From Homalodisca vitripennis (lineage: Eukaryota; Arthropoda; Insecta; Hemiptera; Cicadellidae): DNA of 64,000 bases. The stretch covers positions 121,407,001-121,471,000 of the forward strand of contig NC_060211.1 of assembly GCF_021130785.1 (NCBI RefSeq). The letters run 5' to 3'. The notes under the pieces are model-generated. The model made no database searches. It was not told the origin of the DNA and saw only the letters and a program-made list of their open reading frames with translations. The position numbers and the translations under genes were made by a program. Of this stretch, positions 21,458 through 34,900 are shown in pieces; within the stretch, counting starts at the first letter, position 1; each line of letters starts with the position of its first letter.

Positions 21458-23764
21458 TATATAGTATATATACCGGATGTCTTAAAAGTACCAACTCCCT
21501 ATTAACGTTATTATGAATAGAGATCGAAAGATTTACTTTGGGGTTATACTTTTAAATCACGTAAAAACTACTAGACTAATATTGTATTATAAATTTTACA
21601 TGGACATTTATAGGATCCCTGGTTAACATATATGTCGATTATCACTTCAAAACTCCCTCTGGGCAACACACCTAAATGGCCTCTAAAATTGTTTAAAATT
21701 CTATAAGAAATGCATTACAGCAAACAAATATTTTTGATTGAAAGGACCTGTTAAATGTAATCAACTGTTATGTGTAATGATACGGACTTCGACTTTAAGG
21801 TTCATCCAACCTAGACTATAATAGTTAAATTTATTAGTGAACATGATGGAGCTATTCAATAAAATATATTATATTTTTAGAGAAATTCGTCTTATTTCAC
21901 GAGTACTTATACTCTTCGCTTCACTCTGCGATGTTAAGGTCTCAGAACACGGATATTTTAAATAATATTTAAAATGGATCAGGATATTAGAGTGTATTCC
22001 AGTGACCATAAATTATATCTGGAGTGTTTTAAATGTCATTTAAAAAGAATATATTTGACTTATAGTATGATTTTGTTTATGAACATATAATTTTTTATTT
22101 TCAAATTATTCAGAATTTTGTTCATTTTGAGATATAATAGCAGACTTTATAAAATCCCTTATAAAGAGGCTTATTGTAGAGTGATAGTCATTAATTATGT
22201 TGATTTCATCTATGTGTAATTGAAAACTCTAAGTATGATTTAAATCATAATTGCTCCACATGAGATACTTCTTATTACAAAAGACTGAATCTTTCTTTTA
22301 GAGTAACAGTCATTAAAAATGAGCCTCTTCTTCATTTCATAACGAGAGATCTTGTAAAAAATCCAAGCTCAGTCCGCTTCTCCATAATTGTGTGGACGCA
22401 TGAATTTAATGGTTCAGTTACTACTTTAGGAGATGATAACGCTCTTACTTATTAATGCTTAAGGTAGTTTAAATCATTCAGGATTTTTAAAAGGCTCTCT
22501 CCTCAATTTAAATTACTATTAAAATGAGATAAAATGTAATAAACAGCTTTTAATCACCAGTATAGGTATATGTTAATCAGATTGTACTAAATGTTTTGAT
22601 ATTGATCAGGTGTAAAAAACTTTATGTTGATTGACACTAAAACATATATTGGGTGTGCGTTATCTAAGTGTACAACTGGAGGAGCTGTAAAATATTTAAA
22701 TTTTGTCTACCTGTCTTTTTGTCTATCCGTACGATTTTTCGAAACTTTTCATAAACTTTAATTTATAAATAAGAAACATCGATTTCTAAGATTGAGCATG
22801 CCACTTTATGGAATTCATATAATAGCTAACAAACAATATTACACTTGTCTTCCAGATAACTATGACATTGTGATATTTACAGAATATTTGTAAATAAAGT
22901 GATTAATCTCATGATCATCCTAATACGTGTCATAACACTTGTAGCCTAACTATCCATATCATATTTCGATATAATGTTATATGCAGGCTTAAGAATTCGC
23001 ATGAAAAAGGATGAGTTCTATGATGGTGTATGTCTAATCACGGGGTGTGGCTCAATGTCATTGAAGACTATCACTAAGTAGGCATATCAAGTTTTAAAAA
23101 AATGTGACATATTTACAAATGTAAATACAAAATATTGAAATTTTGCAAGCAATTTCAGCAAAGTCTGTTACACGACATTTGGTGTGACATTCTCACATCT
23201 TTTATTATTATTACATAGTGAAGAGGAAACCATTATATGGGGTATATTTTGTTAATGTTGAACCAATAAAGTAGTAAAACGTTGGTGCAAGAAAACCATT
23301 CAAATAAAAACAACTTCCCTACAATCAATATTTTAAATTCAGAAAAACTTTTCCTAAAATTATACTTTTGACGGTACTGTAACTATAATTTAAGCGCTAT
23401 GACACCAATAGAACTTTAAAATCTATAAGGAAAGAACTTGGAACTACTACCGGATTCTAAGCCTGACAGACGGCTCCTGAGGACTTGATAGAACAAGTTT
23501 GCCTTAGATCAATTGGGACCTCGAGGCAATCAAACAGTTTAACGATCAAAAAGAGTTAAAGGATTGCGTAATAGACCTGAATTGTTTATTTATTTATTCA
23601 CCTTTCATTTTTGAAATCTTAAAAATTTTAACAAAAATAGGAAACTCGCTTGAATCTATTGTACATTCTTTCAGAATATATGTGATGGATGACATACTAT
23701 GTGTTGACATTTATATTGATAAACTGTGACTGACTAGTTTATGAGTGGAATACAATATGCGTAC

Positions 23765-23802
<38 letters not shown>

Positions 23803-24359
23803 AACATAATAAAATACTGGAATGATATAATAACATTCACGATTACATTGCTAATTTATTGTATATTTTAGATGAATTGACGAGATTATTATAATATAAT
23901 ATGTAATGTATATTAAAGATGCGTGAAGAGCAGGCGTTAAAACTATCTAATAAATTCGGTCATCAATTATATATAAGAGTTGACGTTAATGAACATTGAA
24001 AACCTGTCTGTATTTTGCATACTCTGAAACAACAAATATCTGTTAAATAACGACACTGATGTGCACTAAAGGGTTAGTTAGATGACCTGTGACATGTTAA
24101 TGAAGTTAATGGAATGGGCATAATCAATACCTGCAGTTATGTAACAATGCATTTTACTCTATGAAGTTAGTGGAGTGAACTGCACTAAACTCCAATGCAA
24201 TAGCAAATAACGATTTGTAAAAATGAGTAAATGTATAGAGAATACAAATGTATAGTTAAATTTAATAAACTAAGCATATAAAGTAACATTAAATTAATTT
24301 ATTGTTTTATAAATTCAGGTAACAATACAATATTTAATGTTCTGTAAATGCTGTTTCCG
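21458..24359. other. AT-rich non-coding stretch
   Basis: No gene seen. A (TA)n run lies at 23766-23796. At 22705-22745 there is a CTACCTGTCTTTTTGTCTATC tract and TTTTCGAAAC, recalling the CAGA-type end of family C in reverse, but the rest does not align well. A block at 21975-22030 (TTCCAGTGACCATAAATTAT) weakly resembles 49310-49370. Confidence 0.5.
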
Positions 24360-24550
24360 ACCGTTAATGTTTGGCAAAGCTTATCACTCATAAGGGTGAC
24401 AAATTAAATTTCTGTCTGTCTGCAAAATATCTCGAAACCAAACTGATATATAGAGTTTAACTCGTGCATGAAGCTTCATTTCTATATGAAGACCACTGAG
24501 TACGAGGGTGATGCATGTCGCTTCATGGTACTGGACTGAAAGTTCACAAG
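24360..24550 (-). repeat. Dispersed repeat family C, inverted fragment
   Basis: The reverse complement carries the family C signature in the right order: a GAAGCGACATGCATCA-like block, TATATAGAAATGAAGCTTCA, TGCACGAGTTAAACT, TTTCGAGATATTTTGC, then CAGACAGACAGAAATTTAA. Only the 3' part of the family is present. The CAGACAGACAG end matches that at 14740-14785, supporting this as the true terminus of the family. Confidence 0.6.
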
Positions 24551-24750
24551 TATTTTTACATTAATATTACGAGTAACCATGATGAGAGCAAAGGATAATA
24601 AATACATTTAATAAGATATTCAAACATATTACATACTAACAGATGTATTCTAGCAATCACTAAGTATGATATGGCACACCGTTTGGCGTACCCTGTATTA
24701 AAATATATGTAGTATTATACATATAATCCTATTATTATATATACATATGT

Positions 24751-25385
24751 AATTACTATATATGTAGTGGGTTTGTTTGTTGTATTTTATATATGTGTAT
24801 ACAAGAAGCTGCTTGTGGCCTTTCCTTTTGAGACCACAGGCTCATGTGTCAAATTACTATATATGTAGTGGGTTTGTTTGTTGTATTTTATATATGTGTA
24901 TACAAGAAGCTGCTTGTGGCCTTTCGTTTTGAGACCACAGGCTCATGTGTCAAATTACTATATATGTAGTGGGTTTGTTTGTTGTATTTTATATATGTGT
25001 ATACAAGAAGCTGCTTGTGGCCTTTCCTTTTGAGACCACAGACTCATGTGTCAAATTACTATATATGTAGTGGGTTTGTTTGTTGTATTTTATATATGTG
25101 TATACAAGAAGCTGCTTGTGGCCTTTCCTTTTGAGACCACAGGCTCATGTGTTACTTGAGACCACAGGCTCATGTGTCAAATTACTATATATGTAGTGGG
25201 TTTGTTTGTTATATTTTATATATGTGTATACAAGAAGCTGCTTGTGGCCTTTCCTTTTGAGACCACAGGCTCATGTGTCAAATTACTATATATGTAGTGG
25301 GTTTGTTTGTTGTATTTTATATATGTGTATACAAGAAGCTGCTTGTGGCCTTTCCTTTTGAGACCACAGACTCATGTGTCAAATT
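24751..25385 (+). repeat. Tandem repeat, six units of 101 bp
   Basis: Units start at 24751, 24852, 24953, 25054, 25180 and 25281, each opening AATTACTATATATGTAGTGG and closing GGCTCATGTGTCA or GACTCATGTGTCA. Units are nearly identical. The fourth is 126 bases because its last 25 bases are duplicated (TTGAGACCACAGGCTCATG, repeated near 25155-25178). Within each unit TTGTGG pairs with CCACA(G) across a short T-rich loop. The near identity points to recent expansion or homogenisation. No coding frame runs through it. Confidence 0.95.
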
Positions 25386-27067
25386 ATAACTTTGTAGGAC
25401 AGCGGAAAGTTGAAAAAATATACAATACCTCTAGAGTCGTAACCCTAATTAATTCCCTATGAGTAATTTAGCTTTAAAAATCTTTTATTTGTCTGATGAG
25501 AGGGTAAGGCACGTTTTTTACAAATTACAAGTTTCTGAAATATCGGGAATTTCGAGAATCAGTAATGAGTAAGCGAAGGAATTAGAAATCTGCCCTTTAT
25601 ACATATACATAATGAAATACAATAAACAACGGCTTATCCGAATACTAAGTTCTCATTTTCATCTCTTAAAAAATAAGCTATTTATTGTTTCATAAAATTG
25701 CTTGCTAAATCAATTAAAATGTTTGAAGATGGAGTACATTAATTTAATTTTACTTTGATTATTACTCGAATATCAATAATGTAATCATACCTGTCGTGAA
25801 GTGTCATGTTTAAAAAAAATCATTTAATTAAAGATAAGTTATCTAATCAAATAAAATTGCTACATTTTTAAATGCATTTCTTCAATACGAGAAGATAGAA
25901 TGACTGACTAAGAGAAAAATAATCACTAGCCTATAGACACTACTATGATACGTTTTTTAAACAATAAATTTCAAACTTACTTTGTTATACTATTCATATT
26001 AGTATTTTAACTGTCAAGTTTTGAGACAATATTTGTTGGATAAGAAGAGATGTCAGAGACAATTCGCTTCGTATTACACAGAAACAGCTCCAGTAAAGCA
26101 GAGCATTGACATTAGAGACGCTTGAGTGAATATTACAGTCCAGGAGGAATTTGAGGTAGGAATTGTGGGCAAACTTTGCTCATGGAAAATATTATAACAA
26201 CAGCACCAAATATGTTTTGTATTAAAAATTCTCTGTATTATAAGTAAATTACATAATCTTCAGAATCAGGAGTGATTCTGTTCTTAACTTGTAAATAAAA
26301 GAAGCATTGACAAAATCTGTAACAATATATTTTACTTTTTTATATTATCTATCCAACAATTTAAGGAATCCACCGTTTCTAAATGGCACTACCTGTCTAA
26401 TGTGTTGCAGCCCTTGATAAGTGCATCGAAAAGTATGGGGAGCTGTAATGGGCGTAATTTTCTCAAGGTGGATTGCAAATATTTTCCTATCTGTATTAGT
26501 GCACATAATATGTCTAGGAGGAAATGATTTTAAGAAATTTGTTTTTAATATATGATAAAGAAGAATATAGACATAATTGATGCAGTTCTACATTCATTTT
26601 GGGATAATCAGGTACCATCATCTCGGCATGTAAATTCAAGTGTTAAAATTAACTAGGTCTATTCTGCATTTTCCAGACTTTCATTCTTTTCGAAAGACTA
26701 GCTTGAATGTTTACTTCGCTAGCACTGATAGGTGTGTGAAAGATATAAATACGTCTAAAGCTATAACATTTCAACAAAATTTAAACAAAGCGACACATTA
26801 AAGTGAATACCTCTCTTTATATACTTTAATAGATTACAATGTACTTACAAACATACTGTAAACGATTTCTGGGTCCAAACTGGTCTCACCTAGAAAAAAA
26901 GATTACAGTGAGATTTGAAGAAATATGTTTACTTTAAAAATATTTACTAAAGTAAATAAATATTATAATATACATACATTACTACCAATACCGCCTGTCA
27001 TGGAAAAAAATAATTCTATCGACACATAAAATACAATTTTGTAAACGATAAAAAAGTAATTTTTGAA
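25386..27067. other. AT-rich non-coding stretch, nothing recognised
   Basis: Ordinary AT-rich DNA. No reading frame, repeat shared with the rest of the window, or structured RNA that I can support. Confidence 0.5.
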
Positions 27068-27298
27068 ATGATTATGTTTGGGAAATCCTTTGTAATAATA
27101 AAATATGACCTATTAGTTTTGATCTTGTGGAATAAGGAGTTTGATAACAGAATGGATTTCTGCCAGTGGTTGATAGAAAGTTTCTTTGACTATTTTATCA
27201 GAAGGGACCACATTCCACAGTACCAAGTGGAAGGTTGCGATAACACTACCATTGACCGCTGTTACTGTAGTGTTAAGTGGGGATATAGAACAACATGA
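27068..27298 (+). pseudogene. Possible fragment of a Tc1/mariner-like transposase
   Basis: The 76-codon frame contains DNRMDFCQWLI, then about 20 residues on QVEGCDNTTIDRCYCSVKWG. In many insect IS630/Tc-type transposases a block of the form R-x-x-FC-x-W is followed, some 20 residues on, by a DE-containing catalytic strand, then G-x-x-N-x-(H)N-x-x-YW-(S). The order and spacing fit, but the catalytic DE pair is not present (RRDHIPQ instead), the N-terminal 30 residues are unrecognisable and the frame ends right after the block. This is a resemblance only. If real, it is a decayed fragment with no catalytic function. Confidence 0.3.
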
Positions 27299-29174
27299 AT
27301 AGTATTACACCGAATCACAATAATTTTAAGTATAGTGGGTTAGGTACTTATTTCTAGAATACCCCAGCCTCATTTTATATTAAAATAATATGATTTATTT
27401 TTTATTTCTTTACAAGTATGCAACAAAATATGAGTTAGAAGGTGAGTGAAGAATACTTACCAGCAAGGTAATGACGTATAAGAAAATAAATGCGGATCCA
27501 CTTTGATTTTTTAACACTTGGTGGCTGCACGGTCTAGAGAAAAGACTTTGAGTGTGTTAGAGCGGAGATTTTGTAAGGGGAGCACTTTTTTCACGCAGAG
27601 GCAAGTACGAGTAAATCCACTGAGACCATAAGGCTACGAAGGAACCTCCTCCCTAAAAAAAGTTTGTAATGCTTACCAATATGCGCTATTTGCTAGTTAG
27701 AGATAGTCGGAACGTTTCCCAACATGAACGACAAGGGTCCCCTATAATTAAGCTAACACAATTAAGCTAATAATTAGATAGTTAGCAAGAAGCTAAACAA
27801 TAAAATTATTAATTTAATACTAGATCATCAAAAGTGGTAATGTAGTAAAACTTTACTACTGTTTATAATCATTTAAAACAAAAAGGTACGGACTGAATTT
27901 ATATTAATATTTACACTATATTGTTTATTACGTTTAAGAATTACAAGAAGTTCTCAGAATAATAATTATTATCATACGCAAATGTAATACTTACGGGCAG
28001 AGTTCGCAAATATTCCGCAGGCCAATATTACTAGCGTATATTACAATACTTATACCGGCAATTGATGTTTAACTTAACCATGTATAAAAAATATATTGTG
28101 AGCTTTATGTATGATTTTTTAATCGTAACATCTTACATTATGTTTCATTATAATAGGCGTACCTTTTAATTATAGTAAACATACGTCATATATTTATATT
28201 ATGGGCAATGTAACTGACATAATAGGTAAGTCAGTAGTACATATTGCGTTAATAGGTTTATATTTGCCTTGATGGGGATATGACCATAATGATCCCGCAT
28301 ATATATCAAAATAATACTCAAAGATCAGTCTAATAATTACGTCATGATAAATACTAGTATTGTATAATATACCAATTACCGCCTGGTAACAGCATAATTC
28401 AATATGTGTTTCCATTTCTCAATAAAAGTTATTAGTATGCGCGCAGAACAATGTGGTGCTGCTTCTAATGAGCCCTCGTTAATGAACACAGACCTACTCA
28501 TATGTTCTGTAATGATCCTAATTAAATCTCACCACACTCTCTTAAGATGAATGTATTATTACAGTAGTACTGTCATTACAATCAATTTGTTTTCTATGGT
28601 GATATATATTTACTTTGAAACCTAGTTAACGAATTATTTTGCATTAAATGGGAAGCAATGTAAGTCTTCTGCAATAATTAATACTTCATTTTGAAACAAT
28701 ATACATTCACCTCTCAGAAATGAATATATGCCTGCATTTTGAGGTTAACTTAAATTTTCATGGGGAGAATAAGAATTGCACTCATCATAGTTTGAAATTC
28801 AAGTGTACATTATGAATGTTGTAGATAGTGCACGGTTATACTACTAAACTTAAGAATTTTAGTACATGTGCATATTTTAATTTTTAAAGAATAAAGAACG
28901 GTAGAAGTTCGTGGATTCAATACTCAGGAAGATAACGTAATATTTGCAAACGAATTTTAAACTTTTCCTTAAAATATGTTCCGTAAAAGTGATGAAAATG
29001 CACTGTCATTCCCACTTGAAAAAAGCAATTAACTCACAAAATGAATGTTTTATAAATGAAATAGATGACATAGTTATATAACATATCCAAAAAGCTTACA
29101 CAGTTCAATTGAAAGTCGAGGTTTAAATAAAGTTTAACCTTTAAGACTTTTTAATCTCACTATGGTAACAAGAC
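27299..29174. other. AT-rich non-coding stretch
   Basis: Mostly featureless. At 27525-27600, TGGCTGCACGGTCTAGAG and a following AGAGCGGAG loosely resemble the head of a tRNA-derived SINE of the Leu/Ser type, but no B box is readable, so I do not call it. The 73-codon minus-strand frame at 28194-28415 has no motif. Confidence 0.45.
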
Positions 29175-29179
29175 AAGTA

Positions 29180-29260
29180 AGTGGACCACGATTGCAGACA
29201 GCTAACGGCCCGGAAATTACACAGAAGCGGGTGCCAAGTTAAGAGCAGGTAGGAGACGCC
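29180..29260 (+). repeat. Dispersed repeat family F, copy 1
   Basis: A core GGCCCGGAAATTACACAG at 29207-29224 is shared exactly with 45114-45131. The flanks also align: AGT..ACCA upstream and G(G)TGCCAAGTTAAG / GTCGCCAAGCTAAG downstream. Aligned length is about 80 bases. It is relatively GC-rich for the window. The element class is unknown. Confidence 0.55.
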
Positions 29261-29814
29261 ATGCATTCAATAGACATTTACTTGATTTAATTTTTAATGA
29301 CATGAATCATATTTACAGTAATAGTTTGGATAAAATTCAATTTGTAAGTTTTTAATATTTATAGATACTCTCATTGTTTTAGTTATACGCCCAGGCTACT
29401 TGAACGTTCGTAAAAAAACATGAAGATCAAAAGTAAAAAAATACCTATTATGGTGTTCTTAAAAGAAGTGTTCTAAAACACCGATCTAATTCTTGTATGG
29501 ACTTTTATTAGCTCATTGTAATTTCTATTATTGTTTTTTAATTTAAACATACACACACATTTTTAATGGCAATTAAATATTACTAAATATTTGAATTCAT
29601 GTTTTTCCTATATTTATTAACTGTTTATAAACTATAAATATCTGAAATTTGAGTTTGAATTGTCCTTACAATAAAAACTTGTATGAGCTTCTTTGTCACC
29701 AACTTTTTTTGGATCTTTTCAGATGAGCACGACTCCAGATTCCAGGAGTCAAGTCTGTGACGCCTTCATATTTTAAACGTTCACTAAGAGGAAGGTGGTC
29801 ATTTAAGTAACAGG
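29261..29814. other. AT-rich non-coding stretch before family D
   Basis: No coding frame. The piece at 29690-29800 (AGATGAGCACGACTCCAG and on) is richer in GC and may be the upstream part of the family D element, but I cannot align it with the other copies. Confidence 0.4.
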
Positions 29815-30020
29815 TTGTTATTGACGATGGAAGGTTTAAAAGGATAATAGGGTTTCGGATATTTGCCATCGTTATATGTTACAAAAGGTATAACACAACG
29901 TTTTAAGGAGTAGAATCTAAATAATGAACAGAAAAAAGAAAAGGATTCAAACAAACTCAAAAGCTGCTTGGAGTCCAGTCACGAGCACAAATCACAAATA
30001 CGAGAATCATAATCACACAT
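29815..30020 (+). repeat. Dispersed repeat family D, copy 2
   Basis: GTTATTGACGATGGAAGGTTT, CATCGTTATATGTTACAAAA and GGTATAACACAACGTTTT match 56275-56385, and an A/G-rich tract then leads into AAAAGCTGCTTGGAGTCC and CACGAGCAC, matching 56480-56560 and the reverse of 16355-16430. This copy lacks about 50 bases present in copy 3. An 82-codon open frame (29924-30172) overlaps it only because the A-rich tract has no stop; its product is not conserved in the other copies. Confidence 0.65.
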
Positions 30021-31799
30021 CACATCAGCACAGTCTACGTGGGTTACTAACCCCAGTGGCACTCCAATCCTCCAAACGTGTTATAAATTGGGTGACATAT
30101 AATGATGGAAAATGTGCGAAATCGTGTTATCCTTTCAAGTGTGTCATGATAGTAATAGCATGCATGTTTTAATGTAAATTATGGGCTAACACGACGATAG
30201 ATCCTTGCGTGAATATAGGTCAATTTGAGAATACCTTCTAAAGTCACATAAAATCTGGACTTATCCCCAACCAACCTTATTTCTCCTACGTTTTCTTTCT
30301 TATAAGTACATTGATTTTCTATAGTATTGTCTGGTTGTTACAATATAAAACTTGAAATTATAGATCGAGATGTGTGAGAAAATATTTAGTGAATGATTTA
30401 TTCTATACTATAAGCAAGTTATCGAAATTCATGTTTCGTGTATACCGGTAAATTAGTAGCATTGTATGTTTTGTTACATTCCTCCGTCAGAATAATGTAT
30501 AAATAGAAATGTATCAAGCCTGTTGATTTATGATAATTGTACACCATAAGTAATTCCTGAATAGTTTAAACAAATTATTTTAAGATTAGGAAAATAAATT
30601 GAAAACGATGTAAAGATGGGTGGGGGGGAGTATTCACTTAATTTTAATATATCTACACTACGAATGAAAATATTTCAATTACACAAAGATACTAGTGAAC
30701 TAGTAATAATTCTTAGTTGTTGTATATTCATTACAAGAGCTAAGAATACTCTCTTATAATTACTTTGATTGCGGCAGCTTAGCTCTCAGTCGTTGATTGC
30801 AAGCTCGCGATTTAATAGTCTAATCGTTGATGAAGGCAGTGGAATCTTCTGGCAAAAATAATTACCTGTACTTATAAAACCGATCTGCTGAGGAAATTAA
30901 TGGGACCTGCACTCATAGCTACAGAAATGTTTGAAATAAAAGTATTCATTTGCAATAATTTACATCCGAAATTCGATTTTGCATTATTGGATATTTTGAC
31001 TATGAATAAGAAACGTAGTCAGTATTGAAAGTGAGTTGTAAAAAAAAATCATACTAAATATTTCTTTCGTTACGGAATAATATCAGGAACTTTTCACAGT
31101 TTTGTCCTATTAACACAAGGTAGGAGTACACCACTTTAAGTGTCCCACAACATTACGTGCTAAACTTGATAGGCTGTACGGATGTAATGAATGTAATACT
31201 GAGAAATTGATCTGATCCAGACATTGCGTTCAAAATTGAATATATAGTACCATGTGATTGAGTGTTGTAATCCTTACGAAAAATATATAATTTAAACAAG
31301 ATATATATATTTTACAAAATCCAAAATAGAATATGTTTATTTATTCAGACAGAAAGGAGGAACCTGTCAACAGTTATAGTTTCAAAAACTATAATGCAGT
31401 CAAATAAAATAAACTATGCACAAATAAATACAACGTGAAAGTACTAACCAGAGAGTAAATATAAATAATCGCTAACAAGAATAGAGTGGAATCTATATGA
31501 GAGTGTACACTATGTAGATATTGCTTCAATATTAGGTCGCAGCTTTGTTACAAAATATAAATGAAATTTCCTTTGGAAGGTAGTACATTAGAAGAATTTA
31601 TTAATTAATAACACAATGTTTAAAATTTAAATAAATAAATCAATTGTCATATTGCAGTATAAGTGTTTAATTTTATCCTCTAACGTAATATCCATTGCTA
31701 TGTATATATTATAGAGTTAAAAGATTATTATTATTATTATTATCAGGTATTTTGCTAAAATAAATGTTATAAGTCTTGTCAGGAAATATAAACTAAGTA
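30021..31799. other. AT-rich non-coding stretch
   Basis: No gene recognised. A (TTA)n microsatellite of about seven units lies at 31722-31743, and a short G-run at 30619-30627. Confidence 0.5.
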
Positions 31800-31945
31800 G
31801 GTTGCCTAGTGGAATGGTAGGAATTTTAACAACCGGTCGTTGGTAATGATAACGCCGACAGTAAAATGCTCTCAGAGAGGTTCAGTGTGGACAGTGAGTA
31901 CACCATTCACATATATTTCGGCCAGTTCATTCAGTCCAGTTCCAT
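31800..31945 (+). repeat. Dispersed repeat family G, copy 1
   Basis: Most diverged of four copies (with 37765-37935, 53870-54015 and 62905-63045). Shared landmarks: CCGGTCGTTGG, GCTCTCAGAGAGG, ACACCATTCA, and CGGCCAGTT-type sequence. All four copies lie in the same orientation. Length is about 150 bases. Confidence 0.5.
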
Positions 31946-34900
31946 TAAATATGGACATCCTATTTTACTTGATTGATTGAGTTAATCGTGTGGATTCATT
32001 GATCAAATATGGTAATGTATATAAATATTACGAACATGTTTTTAAGCAAATATCAAGAACAAACGTTATGTAGTCGAATAAACAGGCATTGGAGATAGAC
32101 ATACACATGACTTAACAACGACAAGGAACCTAATTTTATATTTAAATTTAGTTGCTCAATAATTGCTTATGAACCTTCAATAATAATTTAGGTAGTAAAA
32201 AACTAAAAAAAAAACAGGCATAAAAACTGATTCTAGTGCTACCAGTCTTATGGAATAATAATTTTTAATTCAGTCTTTAGACAGTACAATACAAAATTTC
32301 TGTTGAAAAATAAATGTCTTTACTTCGAGTCATGTGTCTTTTAGCTTCTCAAATTCGAGTAAAGTGTCTATAAATTCTCATTGCACCTACAATAGTTTTA
32401 TAATTTTTCTATCTTAAAAGAGGTATTTAAATGGTTCGGAGTAAAACATCTTTAAAAAGTTATTAACGCCAAATACCAATGACAGTATCTTAAAACACCT
32501 CATGTTCGCTGATTAGCCTAAAAGATGTAAGGATTGAGTGTGTCATCCTCTAATATCAAAAAAGCTTACAGAATTCAATATTTATAGCTAAACGTTATGA
32601 GCTGATAGAAATAACTATCGCAATAATGCTGAGAAGTGACTAATGTTGTCCATAGCATTTTAAGTAGGCTATTATTGTTAAATAATCGTATCTGATAGAT
32701 TAGAGGAGAGAGGGTGTTTTCATGAACAGTCCACCACTCGTAGAACAGTAGGTTTCCTCCACAAAACCTATTATGGAACAACGGCGTCCTTAGCCCTTCA
32801 TATTGAAACATTTATTTCCAACGCACATTTTACAGGAGTATGATTATCTGTATGTTATCTCTATGTTATTAGTATGTTATCTCTAGCGTAAAATACGATA
32901 GGAGTACACAATTTGAGTTTTTATTTATTTCATTAAAAACGTGGTTTTAGAAATAATTTCAAATAAATCACAGTCTTTTTTAAATTTATTTTCCAAATTA
33001 TAAAATATATCTTTTAATTAGAGTGGCAAAGTCAACTTACATTACATTTATTCAAGAATATTACAGACATGTATACAAAACTCCATTAATATAGGTAAGG
33101 GTTGCAAAATTTATAAACGATATATAATTCCACAAGCACTTAATGACTGCACGAGAGTTATAGATCTGTTTCAGTTGTATAGTATTTTATCATGATATCA
33201 GTATTAATATGTCAGTAATAATTAAAACTGTTGGTGATAAATAGTACAATATTATTTGCGTCTCAAATCTTCATGCTTTTTTGATGTAGTACGTGTTTCA
33301 AAAGAGATTTAAAATAAGCCTGTTTATATGTAGAGAAAAGTAGTACTAAACTACTGTTGATATAATTACAATTAATAATGAGTATTAGAAATATGAAAAG
33401 GATCCATGCTGTAAATATTAAAATTGAATTTAGTAATCCAAAACATATTATTTTATCGTGTCAGGATTTATTACATGTTGCATTGAAAAGGTAGGCATGT
33501 CCCTGTAAAAAGCAATTGTTTTTACATTACACAGAAGCATATCTGAAAGGAGAAGAATAACCAACAGTGACATTTGAATTTTATATTAGAAGGAGACAAG
33601 GTTAGCCCTGTACGTAATGGACCAGCCGGAAATGTAAAACATCACTGCTCAGTTTTTAACTTTCAGAAAATTCAAATGTCCTCTAGTCCTTTGTAAGTGA
33701 AGTATAATCATACGATATTCCATGATGATAGGTCAAAACTATTGTGAATCGTGAGAAATATTTCTTAAAATAAATAGTTTTCTTTTTGGAAATATTTTTT
33801 CAAAAAAGTAAAGGGAAAGTCAACTATAATTTTAACATTACATATAACACATTTGCTTTTAGTATTTTTAGATTAAACCAAATTATGGTGGTATAGTAAC
33901 GTACTCGTATATAAATATCCCTGTATGATAGTCAATACGCAAGAGGTTGAAGAGGACTAATTACAACACGAGTGACGTAGCATCAACGAGACTTGTGGTG
34001 TTTAACACGATATTTCTGCGCAATACTCAAATCTTCTTCTGTACTACATCATAATACACAGATGATTTAAAATATGTTTTCATGATATCTACTGTAGGTT
34101 AAGTATTGTCAAACTAATAAATTAGCTTTTATATCTCGTTGGATAACGCTGATATAACTATTATTTGAAAAATCTGGCGATAGGTTTCACTTGTGTATAT
34201 GTATGTAAACGACAAAAATAAGAACTGTATTTTATATTTTAAACTTTTTACTAGAAACTCATTTCTAAAACTAGATTATTTCCTTTCCTAAGGAAAATCT
34301 TTAAGTTTATTTCATGAAAGCGTTATTCGTTCAGGTACAATGCAGTTAATCTGCATTGACTGCAACGTAACCTAGACGTTAACATGGTTAAGAGCTTAAT
34401 CTTCTATGCTTTATGCATGAATTATCCTTTCATAAGAGAAAACCTCTCTACGCTAAATGCTGACGAATGGGATGTTTGGCTTCATCTGCATACTACAAAT
34501 TGATACCAGTTAAACAAGAATGCAAATTTTCCAGGCAGAGGGTGTTCCTAAAATCAATAATAATTTCAGTTAGTTATCACATGGAGAAACCAACCGTGAG
34601 ACGTATTTCCATCTCTTAAGGACGTCTGTAATAATATGACCTTTAGGTTTCTCCATAAGAACCACGTTAAACCTTGTGTAGATTTACGCCCTTATTTTTG
34701 ATCGTAGCGTTATAGGGAATATAACTATTTAATTTTGTTAATGCAAAGCGTATACTTTTTAATATTTAAACGATAAATTACAATGAATTTTGGGTTTAAA
34801 AACAAGGTCGTGAGACTGAATGAAGTTTAACATTGTTATTATGGAACCACAATCAAAATGACTGCCAATACATTCAGCTTTAGGTTGACGATATGTTACT

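Noticed and set aside
27525..27600. tRNA-like TGGCTGCACGGTCTAGAG
   Set aside because: No readable B box and no pairing of the arms.
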